This document shows positions 8,175 to 17,627 of a DNA stretch of 64,000 nucleotides, one piece after another (the first letter of the stretch is position 1; every line of letters begins with the position of its first letter). This stretch comes from an uncultured Lachnospiraceae bacterium (lineage in GTDB: Bacteria > Bacillota > Clostridia > Lachnospirales > Lachnospiraceae), in NCBI GenBank assembly GCA_910578475.1, contig CAJTRK010000014.1, positions 11,309-75,308 on the forward strand, given 5' to 3'. The notes under the pieces were generated by a model that was not told the DNA's origin, did no database searches, and worked only from the letters and a program-made list of their open reading frames with translations. Made by a program: the position numbers and the translations under genes.

Positions 8175-9230
8175 ATGAAAAAAATACTGTCTGCCTTTTT
8201 AATATCAACCGCTATTTTATTTACGACTGGCTGCGGCGCCGAAGAAGATGATGCCAATGTCGTTATCGTATATAACTGGGGGGAATATATCGACCCGGAA
8301 ATGCTCGAACAATTTGAGGAAGAAACGGGAATCCGCGTCATCTACGATGAATTTGAAACGAATGAAACGATGTATCCCAAAGTAGAAATCGGTGCGGCGG
8401 AATACGATGTGGTATGCCCTTCCGATTACATGATTAGCAAAATGATTCAAAATGATTTGCTGATGGAACTTGATTTTGAGCGGCTTCCCAATGCAAAACA
8501 GAATATCGGCACACAATACTGGCAGCAATCCGAAGGTTTTGACCCCGGAAACCGGTATTCCGTACCTTATTGTTGGGGAACTGTCGGAATTTTATATAAT
8601 AAAACGATGGTTGATGAACCGATTACGAGTTGGGCACAGCTCTGGGACGAAAAATACCGCGATGAAATCTTGATGCAGGATTCCGTCCGCGACGCTTTCA
8701 TGGTGGCGGAGAAAATATACGGCTATTCCATGAATACCCTGGATGAAAAAGAACTTTCGGCCGCCAAAGACGCGCTGATTGCACAAAAACCGCTGGTACA
8801 GGCTTATGTTATCGACCAGGTGCGGGACAAGATGATTGGCGGCGAAGCGGCTATCGGCGTCATTTACTCCGGCGAAGCGATTTATACCAAATATGAAAAC
8901 AGCGACCTGGAATATGTAATTCCCGAAGAGGGCACAAATGTCTGGATTGATTCATGGGTTATCCTGAAAAATGCGCCCCACAAGGAAAATGCGGAGAAAT
9001 TCATCGATTTTATGTGCCGTAGCGACGTTGCCCTGAAAAATTTCGAGTACATCACCTATTCCACCCCCAATGAAGCCGCAAAGGCTCTCATTGAGGATGA
9101 AGAAATCAGGAATTCTCCCATCGCCTTTCCGGACCTGACCCAGTATGACAATCTGGAAACCTATATCTACCTGGGTGAAGAAGGCGACACGCTTTATAAT
9201 GAGTTATGGAAAGAAGTAAAATCCTACTGA
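8175..9230 (+). CDS. potD: Spermidine/putrescine-binding lipoprotein PotD
   Basis: This extracellular binding protein captures polyamine and delivers it to PotBC. The 351-residue precursor has a lipoprotein signal ending LFTTGC (Cys20), followed by the mature start with VVIVYNWGEYIDPEMLEQFE and the CPSDYMISKM segment typical of PotD/PotF. The ATG at 8175 has AGGGGA upstream; a TTG in frame at 8154 overlaps the potC stop and is less likely. The last seven bases overlap the end of a convergent gene. Confidence 0.95.
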   Translation: MKKILSAFLISTAILFTTGCGAEEDDANVVIVYNWGEYIDPEMLEQFEEETGIRVIYDEFETNETMYPKVEIGAAEYDVVCPSDYMISKMIQNDLLMELDFERLPNAKQNIGTQYWQQSEGFDPGNRYSVPYCWGTVGILYNKTMVDEPITSWAQLWDEKYRDEILMQDSVRDAFMVAEKIYGYSMNTLDEKELSAAKDALIAQKPLVQAYVIDQVRDKMIGGEAAIGVIYSGEAIYTKYENSDLEYVIPEEGTNVWIDSWVILKNAPHKENAEKFIDFMCRSDVALKNFEYITYSTPNEAAKALIEDEEIRNSPIAFPDLTQYDNLETYIYLGEEGDTLYNELWKEVKSY

Positions 9231-9730
9231 GCGAGCGCCTGGAAAGATGTGCTGACTGCATAGGCCGCATCCTGACTACCCATAATAAACAGCACCACAT
9301 CACCGACATTTTCTACGAGGACCGTTTCTGCGCTGACGCACACCCATTTGTTGACGTCAGCGTTTTCTTTCAGCATTTCTTTTACTTTATCCACGTCCTC
9401 CGGATTCACCCGAAGAAGCACGCACTGATATGCAATCGACGATATCATCGGAACAGAATAAACGCCTTCCGTATAAGAGATGCCGTCCACACCGAGAAGC
9501 GCCTGCTCATTCTCTGCCGTCAGCGTATCACAAACGTATTCCTGCATAGCCTGCTTCGTCTCGGCATCCAAATCAACGCCTTCATAAATCTGCGCCATGA
9601 CATCCTTCAAGTCACCTTCTATTTTCTTACCGTCATTGCCCGCCGCATCATTTTGGCCGCATCCGGCCATCAATACCGTGCACATCAATAAAACGCCAGT
9701 TATTATACCTGCTGTTATTCTTTTTTTCAT
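9224..9730 (-). CDS. DUF4358-type lipoprotein
   Basis: The 168-residue protein has a type II signal peptide (MAGC, lipid-modified Cys24) and a compact domain resembling DUF4358, a family of unknown function found in Clostridia. The ATG at 9730 follows GAGGAG; a longer frame starts with a TTG that lies inside the ribosome-site region. Its 3' end overlaps the 3' end of potD by seven bases with no clear terminator between them. It is probably transcribed alone or as the tail of the gene at 9801. Confidence 0.75.
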   Translation of the reverse strand: MKKRITAGIITGVLLMCTVLMAGCGQNDAAGNDGKKIEGDLKDVMAQIYEGVDLDAETKQAMQEYVCDTLTAENEQALLGVDGISYTEGVYSVPMISSIAYQCVLLRVNPEDVDKVKEMLKENADVNKWVCVSAETVLVENVGDVVLFIMGSQDAAYAVSTSFQALAQ

Positions 9731-9800
9731 TATTATTCTCCTCTTCAATTCATACTTTTTATGATATATTCATATTTTTCTATAATATAATCACATCTTC

Positions 9801-10775
9801 TTATATGCTTTCCACCGGATAGCTTACGCCCCATTCCTGCCGGAATGCGTCCATCATTTCCATGACTTCCAGCGTATCTTCGTGCTTCATGGACGGACAT
9901 TCTCTTTTTCCGTTTCGAATACAATCTATTGTTTCCAGTATTTCGTATTCATATCCGTTAATCTGCTTTGGCATGGAAACGGTTCTGCACAATTCCCGCT
10001 TTTCATTATAGATTTTGACTTCCAGCGGATTATTGATATTATCGACGACCATCCAGCCTTTTGAGCCGTAAAAGACTCCCTGTCTGTCGGACATTCCGTA
10101 AATACCGGAATTTAAAACCGCAAATCTGCCGTCTTCATAGAATAAGGTGATGGCATTCTGTCCATCCACACCCATTTCTGTAAGCTGCGCCGCAGACTGC
10201 TTCCGTTTGATGCGGTTCCCGAAGTGCATCAGGGCAAAGTTCAGCGTATAAACGCCTACATCCAACAAAGCGCCGCCGGCCAGTTCCGGCCGGATAATCC
10301 GCTCTTTTCCGGAAACGGCATAACTCAGGTTGGCAGTCAGTGTCTTTACCTCTCCAATAACGCCCTCCTCCAACAGCCCGTTGATAATTTCCCGGGACGG
10401 CATATAACGGGTCCAGATAGCCTCCGTTACGAGAACATCCCGCTCTTTTGCCAGACGGAATATTTCTTCCGCCTGTTCTCTCGTTGTGGTGAAAGCTTTC
10501 TCACAAAGCACATGTTTACCGGCTTCGATACATAATTTCATATGTTCATAATGATGAGAATGAGGCGTTGCGATATACACAAGTTCCACTTCTTCATCCG
10601 CCAGCATTTCCGAATAAGACCCGTAAGCCTTCTGAAAACCGTGTTCTGCGGCAAACTGCTGCGCCTTCTCAAGACTGCGCGAAGCGACTGCATAGCATTC
10701 CACTTCCGCAAGCGACCGCATCGTGACCGCAAGCGTTCCCGCAATCTTTCCGGCTCCTAAAATTGCTGTTTTCAT
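9801..10775 (-). CDS. Gfo/Idh/MocA-family NAD(P)-dependent oxidoreductase
   Basis: The 324-residue protein begins with the Rossmann motif AILGAGKIAGT and carries the conserved CEKAFTTT segment with the catalytic Lys, followed by a C-terminal alpha/beta domain (GGALLDVGVYTLNFAL). Members oxidise or reduce hydroxyls of sugars, inositols or related diols (trans-dihydrodiol dehydrogenase-like). The ATG at 10775 follows GGAGGGTATC. Neighbours give no substrate clue. It is distinct from the second Gfo/Idh/MocA gene in the sugar locus at 16628. Confidence 0.88.
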   Translation of the reverse strand: MKTAILGAGKIAGTLAVTMRSLAEVECYAVASRSLEKAQQFAAEHGFQKAYGSYSEMLADEEVELVYIATPHSHHYEHMKLCIEAGKHVLCEKAFTTTREQAEEIFRLAKERDVLVTEAIWTRYMPSREIINGLLEEGVIGEVKTLTANLSYAVSGKERIIRPELAGGALLDVGVYTLNFALMHFGNRIKRKQSAAQLTEMGVDGQNAITLFYEDGRFAVLNSGIYGMSDRQGVFYGSKGWMVVDNINNPLEVKIYNEKRELCRTVSMPKQINGYEYEILETIDCIRNGKRECPSMKHEDTLEVMEMMDAFRQEWGVSYPVESI

Positions 10776-10875
10776 GATACCCTCCATTCTTGCTCAGCCT
10801 TACCTGTATCCTTTTTGACAGATTATCCCAACCCGTTCCTACGGCACAATATCGGAACGTTCAGGACCTGAAACG

Positions 10876-11853
10876 TTACTGAGAACCGTTTTCACGAAAA
10901 ATCTGAAAAGTATAATTCGTATCGTAAGTTCTCACATACAATGTATCGTCCTTTCGGTAAATATAATCCACCATGGATTTTACCGGAATCTGCTGCAGCA
11001 GACTTCCGTCCAGACGGCTCACCAGATTCAGATAATCCGGCTCTGCGGTAAAACCATAACCGCATACAATCGTATCGTCAATGATTTCAAATGTTTTTCC
11101 ATTGGTCATGCAGGGCGCGCTTTTCCAGATGACATGATTGTCATTTAAGTCGATTGCAACAAGATAACCTGTATGGGGACAGGATTCCGTATAAGTATTG
11201 TGCGAAACCGCCACATAAAGCACATCGTCAACGGACTGCGCCCACCAGACGCGCTGCTCTACAAAGAACTCATCTCCCGGTTTGATATTGTCGGTATACC
11301 GATAGTCTGTAAATTCCAGACGTTTCAAAAACATACTGTTTTCTTTCCGGTAAATGCCCAACAGATAACCGGAGGCATAATTATCTCCCTCGATAACGTA
11401 CCGATAAGTATCATCCTCCATACAAAAAGAATCGAACGCCGGAAGCTCATTCTGCCGGAACCAGTCTTCCGTATCGGTGATTTGATTTGCCTCTTCCGTC
11501 AATAACTCGAGAGACAGGCTCCAATCTTCTTCCGACGAAATCGCTTCGGTCAGATAATATTCCTGACTGGGATTTTCCACCGGTATTTCCGTGGGCTCCG
11601 TTCTTTCAAGGAAAACCTCCTCTTCATCGGCAGGTTCCGGCTCCGGCATCGCAACATCATCCGATGTGTCCTCCGGCTCTGTCACGTTTTCACTTTCCCC
11701 GGCTGTTTCCTCTTCACTCTGCTCTCCCGTAACCTGTACATAGCCGTCCGTTTCTTTCTCTGTGTTCTTTTCTTCTGCACGCTCTTTCCCTGCACAGGCC
11801 GTCATAAGACAGCACAGCCCCGCACAGAGAAGCATCTGCATTCTCTTCTTCAT
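10876..11853 (-). CDS. Lipoprotein with acidic linker and possible beta-propeller-like C-terminus, function unknown
   Basis: The 325-residue protein has a lipoprotein signal (LMTAC, Cys20) and a strongly acidic, low-complexity linker rich in Glu, Thr and Pro over about residues 25-95. The C-terminal region reads like strands of a WD/PQQ-type propeller (for example YLVAIDLNDNHVIWK and YLNLVSRLDGSLLQQIP). I do not recognise a named family. The ATG follows AAGGGGAAAC. A small hairpin without a T-run lies just after the stop. It is on the same strand as the YkgJ-like and DUF4153-like genes upstream and may form an operon with them. Confidence 0.6.
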   Translation of the reverse strand: MKKRMQMLLCAGLCCLMTACAGKERAEEKNTEKETDGYVQVTGEQSEEETAGESENVTEPEDTSDDVAMPEPEPADEEEVFLERTEPTEIPVENPSQEYYLTEAISSEEDWSLSLELLTEEANQITDTEDWFRQNELPAFDSFCMEDDTYRYVIEGDNYASGYLLGIYRKENSMFLKRLEFTDYRYTDNIKPGDEFFVEQRVWWAQSVDDVLYVAVSHNTYTESCPHTGYLVAIDLNDNHVIWKSAPCMTNGKTFEIIDDTIVCGYGFTAEPDYLNLVSRLDGSLLQQIPVKSMVDYIYRKDDTLYVRTYDTNYTFQIFRENGSQ

Positions 11854-11903
11854 CTTTTGTTTCCCCTTTTCCCTTATTTTCTGTTTACTTCTCCCAATCC
11901 AAT

Positions 11904-12536
11904 CTACCGTGCATTCCCCCAAAAGCGATTAAAACGCTCTTCAAACTGTCCGTAAAAATCCTCCGGTCCGTACGGTTCTTCATAGAAAATATGCAGAAAC
12001 CGCATATTTTGTTCTTTCATAAAATCCGGCTCCGCTGCTTCTTTTTCGGCAAACTCTTCCTGCAGACGCTTACGCAGGTCATGCCATCTTATCAAAAAAG
12101 CCGTATAATTTCTGCAGTCTTCTATATCCAGCCACTTTCTGACCCGGACCTTCGTTCTGCCGTTTGGACAGGCATTTTCCAGTAAAAAGTATTGCAGCGT
12201 CTGCCCTTCGTACGCTCTGCCGAGCGGAAATAATCTGCACAGTCCGGGACGGAAAGCATGAATGCCGCATCTTCCTTCCTGATTTAAAAAGCCACAGCGC
12301 TCCTCTGCTCCCTGCATTTTCAGATGCGGCAGAATCAGCCCTTCTTCCACATGCAGCTCTATCTTATCCCGCAGCAGGCCCCCGAACGTTTCTTTCAGGT
12401 TTGTCTCCAGCTTCCAGATGTCCCAGGGGTCAAGCAATATTGACTGTCCCATGCCGCTGCAGCAGCCGGAACATCCCTTGCAGTCGTTGCAGCCCGCCCT
12501 TACCATATCATCTAATCCGTACCGCTTCATATCCAT
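11904..12536 (-). CDS. YkgJ-family cysteine-cluster protein
   Basis: The 210-residue protein starts with a dense cysteine motif CNDCKGCSGCC, followed by CGFLNQEGRCGIHAFRP and GLCRLFPLGR. This is the pattern of the YkgJ (CxxCxxxCC zinc- or iron-binding) family, whose role is unknown. The ATG follows AAAGGATAACAAC. It lies about 30 bases after the DUF4153-like membrane protein and 50 before the lipoprotein gene. Confidence 0.82.
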   Translation of the reverse strand: MDMKRYGLDDMVRAGCNDCKGCSGCCSGMGQSILLDPWDIWKLETNLKETFGGLLRDKIELHVEEGLILPHLKMQGAEERCGFLNQEGRCGIHAFRPGLCRLFPLGRAYEGQTLQYFLLENACPNGRTKVRVRKWLDIEDCRNYTAFLIRWHDLRKRLQEEFAEKEAAEPDFMKEQNMRFLHIFYEEPYGPEDFYGQFEERFNRFWGNAR

Positions 12537-12566
12537 GTTGTTATCCTTTATTCGATGCCCCGTTGC

Positions 12567-14399
12567 TTAATTTGATTCTTTCGTCAGCAGCATTCCGCTG
12601 ATGGTCGGTTTGCGCCATTCAAAATAGGGTTCTCCACACCGCACGCCCACATTGTATTTGATTTGGAAATGATTCAGATACAATACCGTGTTTTCATCAA
12701 TCTGAATGCAGTTTTCTTTCCGCATTACATCGCTGATTACGTCCGAGTTCGCATTCGGATGTTCCACCTCATACAGCATACACCGCCAGGCGAAATCACT
12801 GATATCAACTGTTATCGTTTCTCCCGTTCCCCGCTTTACGAACTGAAATTCCGAGAAATTCAGGGGATAGCCGCTTCCGTAAGACACCGTTATTCTCTCG
12901 CCGCTTTGACTCGGGTAGAATGCTTCGAACGAACCGTCGAGTTCTGCGTTGTTGTAACATTCCGCCTGGTTCAGCATATCCATTTTCTGATAATCCGCCA
13001 CATCCAGCTCCCCTACCATCTGACAGCAATGAATCTCATGCGTATCGTATTCCGTCAGCATGCTGTCATAAATTTCTATTTCCTGAAGCATCGCTGCGAA
13101 ACGCTCCTCGTTAATATTATACTGCTCCGCAAACGCTTCCGTCTGCGCCTGGTTTTTCAGATATTGATAGGAACCTTTTAAACGTTCATAGGCAAGGCCG
13201 GATATCTCTTTTCCGTCGAGAACCTCCTGATAATATTTTTTCAGGAAGGACTGCTGACATAAGGTGGAAACCCGATACATATTGACGCCGGGCGCCCAAA
13301 AAGCAATGAATACCAGCAGACATAAGAATGCCAGCATCCGTTCGCGCTTCTTTTTCCCAAAATGCCAGATAAAAAGCGTCACAACTTCGAACAGAATAAG
13401 CATCATGCCCATATACCGCTCAGGCGTCACTCCATATTGACTGATTCGGACAACCATTGAATAAAGCTGCAGCAAAATCAGCGGCGCAAACAAATATGGC
13501 AGTTTGGACACCACCTTATAATAACGGGTGTCATCCGCATAGTATTCCATCATCAGCCACACCGGCATGCCGAGAAAAAACACCGCGGACACGATGGTAA
13601 AGACCTCATTGGAAGGCATTTCCCATAAAATCAGAATCTTTACCACATAAAGATAGACAACTGCCATTCCGCATGCCGACAAAAGCAGCAGAATATATTT
13701 TATGACTGTTTTTAAAAAAGCGCCGGGCTCCTCCTTCACATCCCGAATCGCGGATAAACACATCGGAACCAGATACAGGCCGACAACAAGAATCTCAAGG
13801 CTCATGTCATAAAAAGAATAATCATCTAACAACAGCTCGTCCACAATGCCTGTAATGAACAGCACGCCAAAAGATAAAATCCAGAATACGATGAAGGTTT
13901 TCATCAGATTGGAAAATACTTTCACCGCATACTCCGAAAAGGAAAGCCCCGTCTTTTTAAAACATAAATAAACCGTTCCAAGTATCAGGAGAAGTATATA
14001 GCCGTACAGAAAGCGAAACGTCAGCTCTGACATAACGTTTCCCGGTATGTTTCCAATCTGTATTTCCGCATCAAATCCCGTTCCGATGGCAAGCGGTACG
14101 GCAAACGCCGCTGCCGCAAGCAAGGCGCAAATCTTTTTTCTTTTTTGTCCTGTAAAAAAAGTCTCTGCAAACACGGTTCCAAAGCAAAAACAAACCAAGC
14201 CTCTGCCTATCGCGTCAAAAACCGGCTCTCCCCAAAATGCCACATCAAATTCAAACTCCATTACAAAAAGAATTGCACCATAAACCGAAGTGACCACAAT
14301 CGCAATGAGCGAAACGGCATATTCCGAGAAAGACCCTTTGATTTTCTGATAAAAACTGTTACCGAACATGTTCCACAATCTGCTTTTTATATTGTCCAC
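12567..14399 (-). CDS. DUF4153-type multi-pass membrane protein
   Basis: This protein of about 610 residues has some eleven hydrophobic segments through residue 400, then a soluble C-terminal domain of about 200 residues. The layout and motifs resemble DUF4153, a membrane family of unknown function common in Firmicutes. I place the start at the GTG 14399, nine bases after GAGGG; an ATG at 14408 is in frame but immediately abuts that ribosome site. No promoter was identified. The downstream YkgJ-like gene follows closely. Confidence 0.7.
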   Translation of the reverse strand: MDNIKSRLWNMFGNSFYQKIKGSFSEYAVSLIAIVVTSVYGAILFVMEFEFDVAFWGEPVFDAIGRGLVCFCFGTVFAETFFTGQKRKKICALLAAAAFAVPLAIGTGFDAEIQIGNIPGNVMSELTFRFLYGYILLLILGTVYLCFKKTGLSFSEYAVKVFSNLMKTFIVFWILSFGVLFITGIVDELLLDDYSFYDMSLEILVVGLYLVPMCLSAIRDVKEEPGAFLKTVIKYILLLLSACGMAVVYLYVVKILILWEMPSNEVFTIVSAVFFLGMPVWLMMEYYADDTRYYKVVSKLPYLFAPLILLQLYSMVVRISQYGVTPERYMGMMLILFEVVTLFIWHFGKKKRERMLAFLCLLVFIAFWAPGVNMYRVSTLCQQSFLKKYYQEVLDGKEISGLAYERLKGSYQYLKNQAQTEAFAEQYNINEERFAAMLQEIEIYDSMLTEYDTHEIHCCQMVGELDVADYQKMDMLNQAECYNNAELDGSFEAFYPSQSGERITVSYGSGYPLNFSEFQFVKRGTGETITVDISDFAWRCMLYEVEHPNANSDVISDVMRKENCIQIDENTVLYLNHFQIKYNVGVRCGEPYFEWRKPTISGMLLTKESN

Positions 14400-14465
14400 T
14401 GATATCATCCCTCTGCCTTCCGGTCTCTTTATCCACCGGCAGTTTTTCGAGTTTCTCCGCCACAG

Positions 14466-14503
14466 GAAAAAGACAGGAGTTCGGTTTCCCTAATCCTGTC
14501 CTT
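14466..14503 (-). terminator. Terminator after rubrerythrin
   Basis: On the minus strand GACAGGA pairs with TCCTGTC around a 15-base loop, followed by TTTTT, directly after the rubrerythrin stop codon. Confidence 0.7.
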
Positions 14504-14507
14504 CTTT

Positions 14508-15050
14508 TTAATAATTCTCTGCGCTGATTTCGAAATAGCTCTGCGGATGCGCGCAGGTCGGACAAACTTCCGGCGCATTCGTTCCTACAACGATATGCCC
14601 GCAGTTACGGCATTCCCATACTTTTACCTCGCTCTTCGCAAAAACGGATGCCGTCTCTATGTTCTGTAACAGGGCGCGGTAACGCTCTTCATGATGTTTC
14701 TCGATAGCGCCGACCAGACGGAATTTCGCCGCAAGCTCCGGAAAACCTTCTTCTTCCGCAGTTTTTGCAAAGCCTTCATACATATCCGTCCACTCGAAAT
14801 TTTCTCCCTCGGCTGCCGCCGCGAGATTTTCCGCCGTATTTCCGATTCCGCTCAGTTCCTTGAGCCACATCTTCGCATGCTCACGCTCGTTTTCAGCCGT
14901 CTTCAGAAAAATGGATGAAATCTGCTCGAATCCTTCCTTTTTGGCAACGGAAGCAAAGTATGTATATTTATTTCTCGCCCCTGATTCTCCTGAAAAAGCC
15001 GCCTGTAAGTTCTTCTCAGTCTGTGTTCCCGCATATTTATTCTGACCCAT
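14508..15050 (-). CDS. rbr: Rubrerythrin
   Basis: Rubrerythrin reduces hydrogen peroxide to water in anaerobes. The 180-residue protein has an N-terminal ferritin-like diiron domain (GESGARNKYTYFASVA, ENEREHAKMW, then EKHHEERYRALL) and a C-terminal rubredoxin-like domain with two CxxC iron sites (CRNCGH and CPTCAHPQ). All expected ligands appear present. The ATG at 15050 follows AGGAGGAAAAA. It is a monocistronic unit with its own good promoter and terminator. Confidence 0.96.
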   Translation of the reverse strand: MGQNKYAGTQTEKNLQAAFSGESGARNKYTYFASVAKKEGFEQISSIFLKTAENEREHAKMWLKELSGIGNTAENLAAAAEGENFEWTDMYEGFAKTAEEEGFPELAAKFRLVGAIEKHHEERYRALLQNIETASVFAKSEVKVWECRNCGHIVVGTNAPEVCPTCAHPQSYFEISAENY

Positions 15051-15095
15051 TTTTTCCTCCTGTTCTATCAAAAAATAGTAATTCGCGTCTTATGT

Positions 15096-15124
15096 ATCAT
15101 ACCATTCCTTTGCAGAAATGGCAA
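15096..15124 (-). promoter_or_regulatory. Promoter of rubrerythrin
   Basis: On the minus strand TTGCCA (15119-15124) and TATGAT (15096-15101) are separated by 17 bases and lie about 45 bases before the start codon. No PerR-like palindrome was recognised. Confidence 0.75.
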
Positions 15125-15207
15125 GCGTCTAAAAAGAAACGAAACAGCCAGATTAAGACCGAATTAAGATAGAAACAAGAGGAGATTCTGCCGGTATGAA
15201 GGCCGAA

Positions 15208-16590
15208 TTACAAACGCGGAGCCGGATAATCCGGCAGATATTTTTGTGTATTCTCAAACATCCGGGTAAACAATTCCTTCGCCTCTTTTAAGCGGAGTCC
15301 TGCCACTGTCGGGTCGTTTAAAAATGCACTGAATGCGAGCTGCGTATCCCGTTCCAGAGCCGCCTTCAAAATCATTTCCTGATTCTGCATATGTCTGCCC
15401 ATCAAAAGCGCCACTCTGTCCGGAAGCGCCCCTGCCATAACGGGTCTTACAGAATCTTTGGAAAAGAGCGCGTTGGTCTCGACTACAATTTCATGCGAAG
15501 CCTCAAGCTGCCCTTTGTTTGGAAGATTGACGTTTGTGACAATTTCTCCCAGACCAAGAAGCGCCTTTATCTGCACCACGCCTTCCTCTCCGGATGGTTC
15601 GATGGGAATCGGGCTCTTACCCGAAGCATATGCCATGCTCTTCTCATTTAAATCCTTTTTATTTTCTATACGGTACTCAATCGGCGTAAGCGCATATCCC
15701 CACTCCTGAACCGTCTCAGGGTCTTTCAGATATTCCGGCACAAATTCCGCCAGATGACGGTCTCCCGCCGCGGCAATCACACCGTATCTTCTGAACAAAT
15801 CGAATTTGACCTTATTTTGCGACATAAAATGGAAATCCGTCACCTTATCGCAAATTCCTTCGAGGTAGTGCTTTTCCACAAAACGCTCATAGACCGGCAA
15901 TAAATCAATGTCCTGATAGGAAGCCTCCGTAATCCAGGTAAAATGATTGATGCCCGCGACATTTGTCCGCAGCTTGTGCCGGTCGGTTTCCTCGATTCCA
16001 AGTTCTTCTTTCATCGCCATCAACAGAAGTCTCTGTGCGCCAAATACTTCATGACAGCAGCCAAACGCCTTAATTTCCGGGAAAATCCGATAAAGCGCGC
16101 CCGTACAGATGGACATCGGATTGGTATAATTGATGACCCATGCTTTGGGACAGTATGCCCTGATAGCCTCCGCTATTACCTCATACATAGGCACTGTTCT
16201 CAATGCGCGGAACAGTCCTCCCGGTCCAACCGTATCTCCTACGGACTGATAAATCCCGTATGTCTCGGAAGCGTGCACATCGGAGCGCATCTCCTCGAAA
16301 GTTGCGGGCAGTATGGAAATAATGACAAAGTCCGCACCTGTCAGTCCTTCCTCGAGAGACGCTGCCGTCACAAAATTCCACTGGCTTTTTGCTCCTTCAC
16401 CGGCAAAAAGACGGTTTCCTATGATTTCATTGGCTTTGGCCGCCTCTCCGTCAATATCGTACAGACGAATCGTGCCCGAAAGCGCTTCCTCCAGATAGAG
16501 GTCGCTCATTAATTTCCATGCCCATCCTTGTGAGCCTCCGCCAATGTAACAAATCTGAATATCTCTGCATAAATTTTTGTCGTATTCCAT
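15208..16590 (-). CDS. Glycoside hydrolase family 4 (alpha-glucosidase/alpha-galactosidase-like)
   Basis: GH4 enzymes cleave glycosides through NAD+-dependent oxidation at C3 and need a divalent metal. The 460-residue protein has the NAD-binding motif YIGGGSQGW (about 15-23), the substrate segment NYTNPMSICTGAL (about 154-166), the metal Cys in CCHEVFG (about 178-184) and GINHFTW (about 213-219). It resembles the non-phospho AglB/MelA branch, but the substrate cannot be fixed from sequence alone. It is the last gene of the sugar operon. Since the operon also encodes two NAD-dependent sugar dehydrogenases, C3 redox chemistry on a glucoside may be a common theme. Confidence 0.9.
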   Translation of the reverse strand: MEYDKNLCRDIQICYIGGGSQGWAWKLMSDLYLEEALSGTIRLYDIDGEAAKANEIIGNRLFAGEGAKSQWNFVTAASLEEGLTGADFVIISILPATFEEMRSDVHASETYGIYQSVGDTVGPGGLFRALRTVPMYEVIAEAIRAYCPKAWVINYTNPMSICTGALYRIFPEIKAFGCCHEVFGAQRLLLMAMKEELGIEETDRHKLRTNVAGINHFTWITEASYQDIDLLPVYERFVEKHYLEGICDKVTDFHFMSQNKVKFDLFRRYGVIAAAGDRHLAEFVPEYLKDPETVQEWGYALTPIEYRIENKKDLNEKSMAYASGKSPIPIEPSGEEGVVQIKALLGLGEIVTNVNLPNKGQLEASHEIVVETNALFSKDSVRPVMAGALPDRVALLMGRHMQNQEMILKAALERDTQLAFSAFLNDPTVAGLRLKEAKELFTRMFENTQKYLPDYPAPRL

Positions 16591-16627
16591 GTCTTGCTTT
16601 TTCCTCCCGTTCCGCCGCTATGCAGCA

Positions 16628-17623
16628 TTATTCATAACAGACCTTTTCGGGTCTTCCCGTTCTTGCCGACTGATAGATGGCTTCCACCACATGCAAAACT
16701 TTCAGGGCTTCTCTGCCGTTTACGAGCGATGGCTTTCCTTCCAGAATGCTTTCCGTAATTTCCGCAAGCTGTAACCTGTGGGGAAGCACGGTTTCCTGTG
16801 TCTGATATGCTTCCTCTCCCTCTATCTTCCATTCCGTTACAGCATTATTTTGTAAAATCACACTTCCCTTGCTTCCGTTTATATCAATTCTGGTATAAAA
16901 TCCGGGCGTCGCTACCGTGCTCGCTTCTAAAATTCCAAGCGCGCCATTCCGGAATTTAAGCGTTGCCATGCACAAATCTTCCACATCGATTCGTTCATGC
17001 GCCCTCGTAGCGCAATAAGCAAATACCTCGTCCACTTCACCCATGATATACTGAAACAAATCGAGCTGATGGATTCCCTGGTTCATCAGCGCGCCACCGC
17101 CGTCATACTGTTTGGTTCCGCGCCAGTCCACTTCATCATAGTATGCCTGTCCCCTGTACCATTTGGTATGACAACAGCCGGCATTCAACGTTCCGAGCCG
17201 GCCTTCCCTGACCGCTTCCGCCAATGCCTTCGTATCCTCATCATAACGATGCTGGAAAATACAGCTGAGAGAAACATGGTTTTCCTCACAGGTATGGATA
17301 AGCTGTTTTGCCTTTTCCACCGATATATCGATGGGTTTCTCCACAATCACATGTTTCCCGGCTTTTGCTGCCCGCATTCCCATATCGCCGTGCATCCCGC
17401 TCGCCGTCAGGATGATGACCGCATCGACGTTTTCATCGGCAAGCATCTTATCCAAATCGGTATAAACGACCGCATCTGTTCCCGAAGCCGCATCTGCTGC
17501 CCGTCCTTCGTCTTTATCGCAAACGGCATACAATACCGCTTTTTCCACCTGAGTCAGCGCTTTGATATGTGTTTTGGATATTGCGCCGCATCCTAAGATT
17601 GCATAATTAACTTTTTTCTCCAT
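16628..17623 (-). CDS. Gfo/Idh/MocA-family sugar dehydrogenase (YcjS-like position)
   Basis: The 331-residue oxidoreductase has the Rossmann motif AILGCGAISKTH and the catalytic EKPID segment (VIVEKPIDIS). In the E. coli ycj cluster, the equivalent YcjS oxidises D-glucosides at C3 with NAD+. Here it sits in the same kind of cluster, four bases after the MDR dehydrogenase gene, so a similar glucoside 3-dehydrogenase role is likely but inferred. The ATG at 17623 follows GGAGGCATAGCGAT; the longer frame is the shadow of the upstream gene. Confidence 0.88.
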   Translation of the reverse strand: MEKKVNYAILGCGAISKTHIKALTQVEKAVLYAVCDKDEGRAADAASGTDAVVYTDLDKMLADENVDAVIILTASGMHGDMGMRAAKAGKHVIVEKPIDISVEKAKQLIHTCEENHVSLSCIFQHRYDEDTKALAEAVREGRLGTLNAGCCHTKWYRGQAYYDEVDWRGTKQYDGGGALMNQGIHQLDLFQYIMGEVDEVFAYCATRAHERIDVEDLCMATLKFRNGALGILEASTVATPGFYTRIDINGSKGSVILQNNAVTEWKIEGEEAYQTQETVLPHRLQLAEITESILEGKPSLVNGREALKVLHVVEAIYQSARTGRPEKVCYE

Positions 17624-17627
17624 ATCG

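Noticed and set aside
953..12446. Partial copies of the island palindrome (CAATATTGC near 953, GCAATATTG near 12436)
   Set aside because: Both are incomplete, lie inside coding sequence and are explained by chance.
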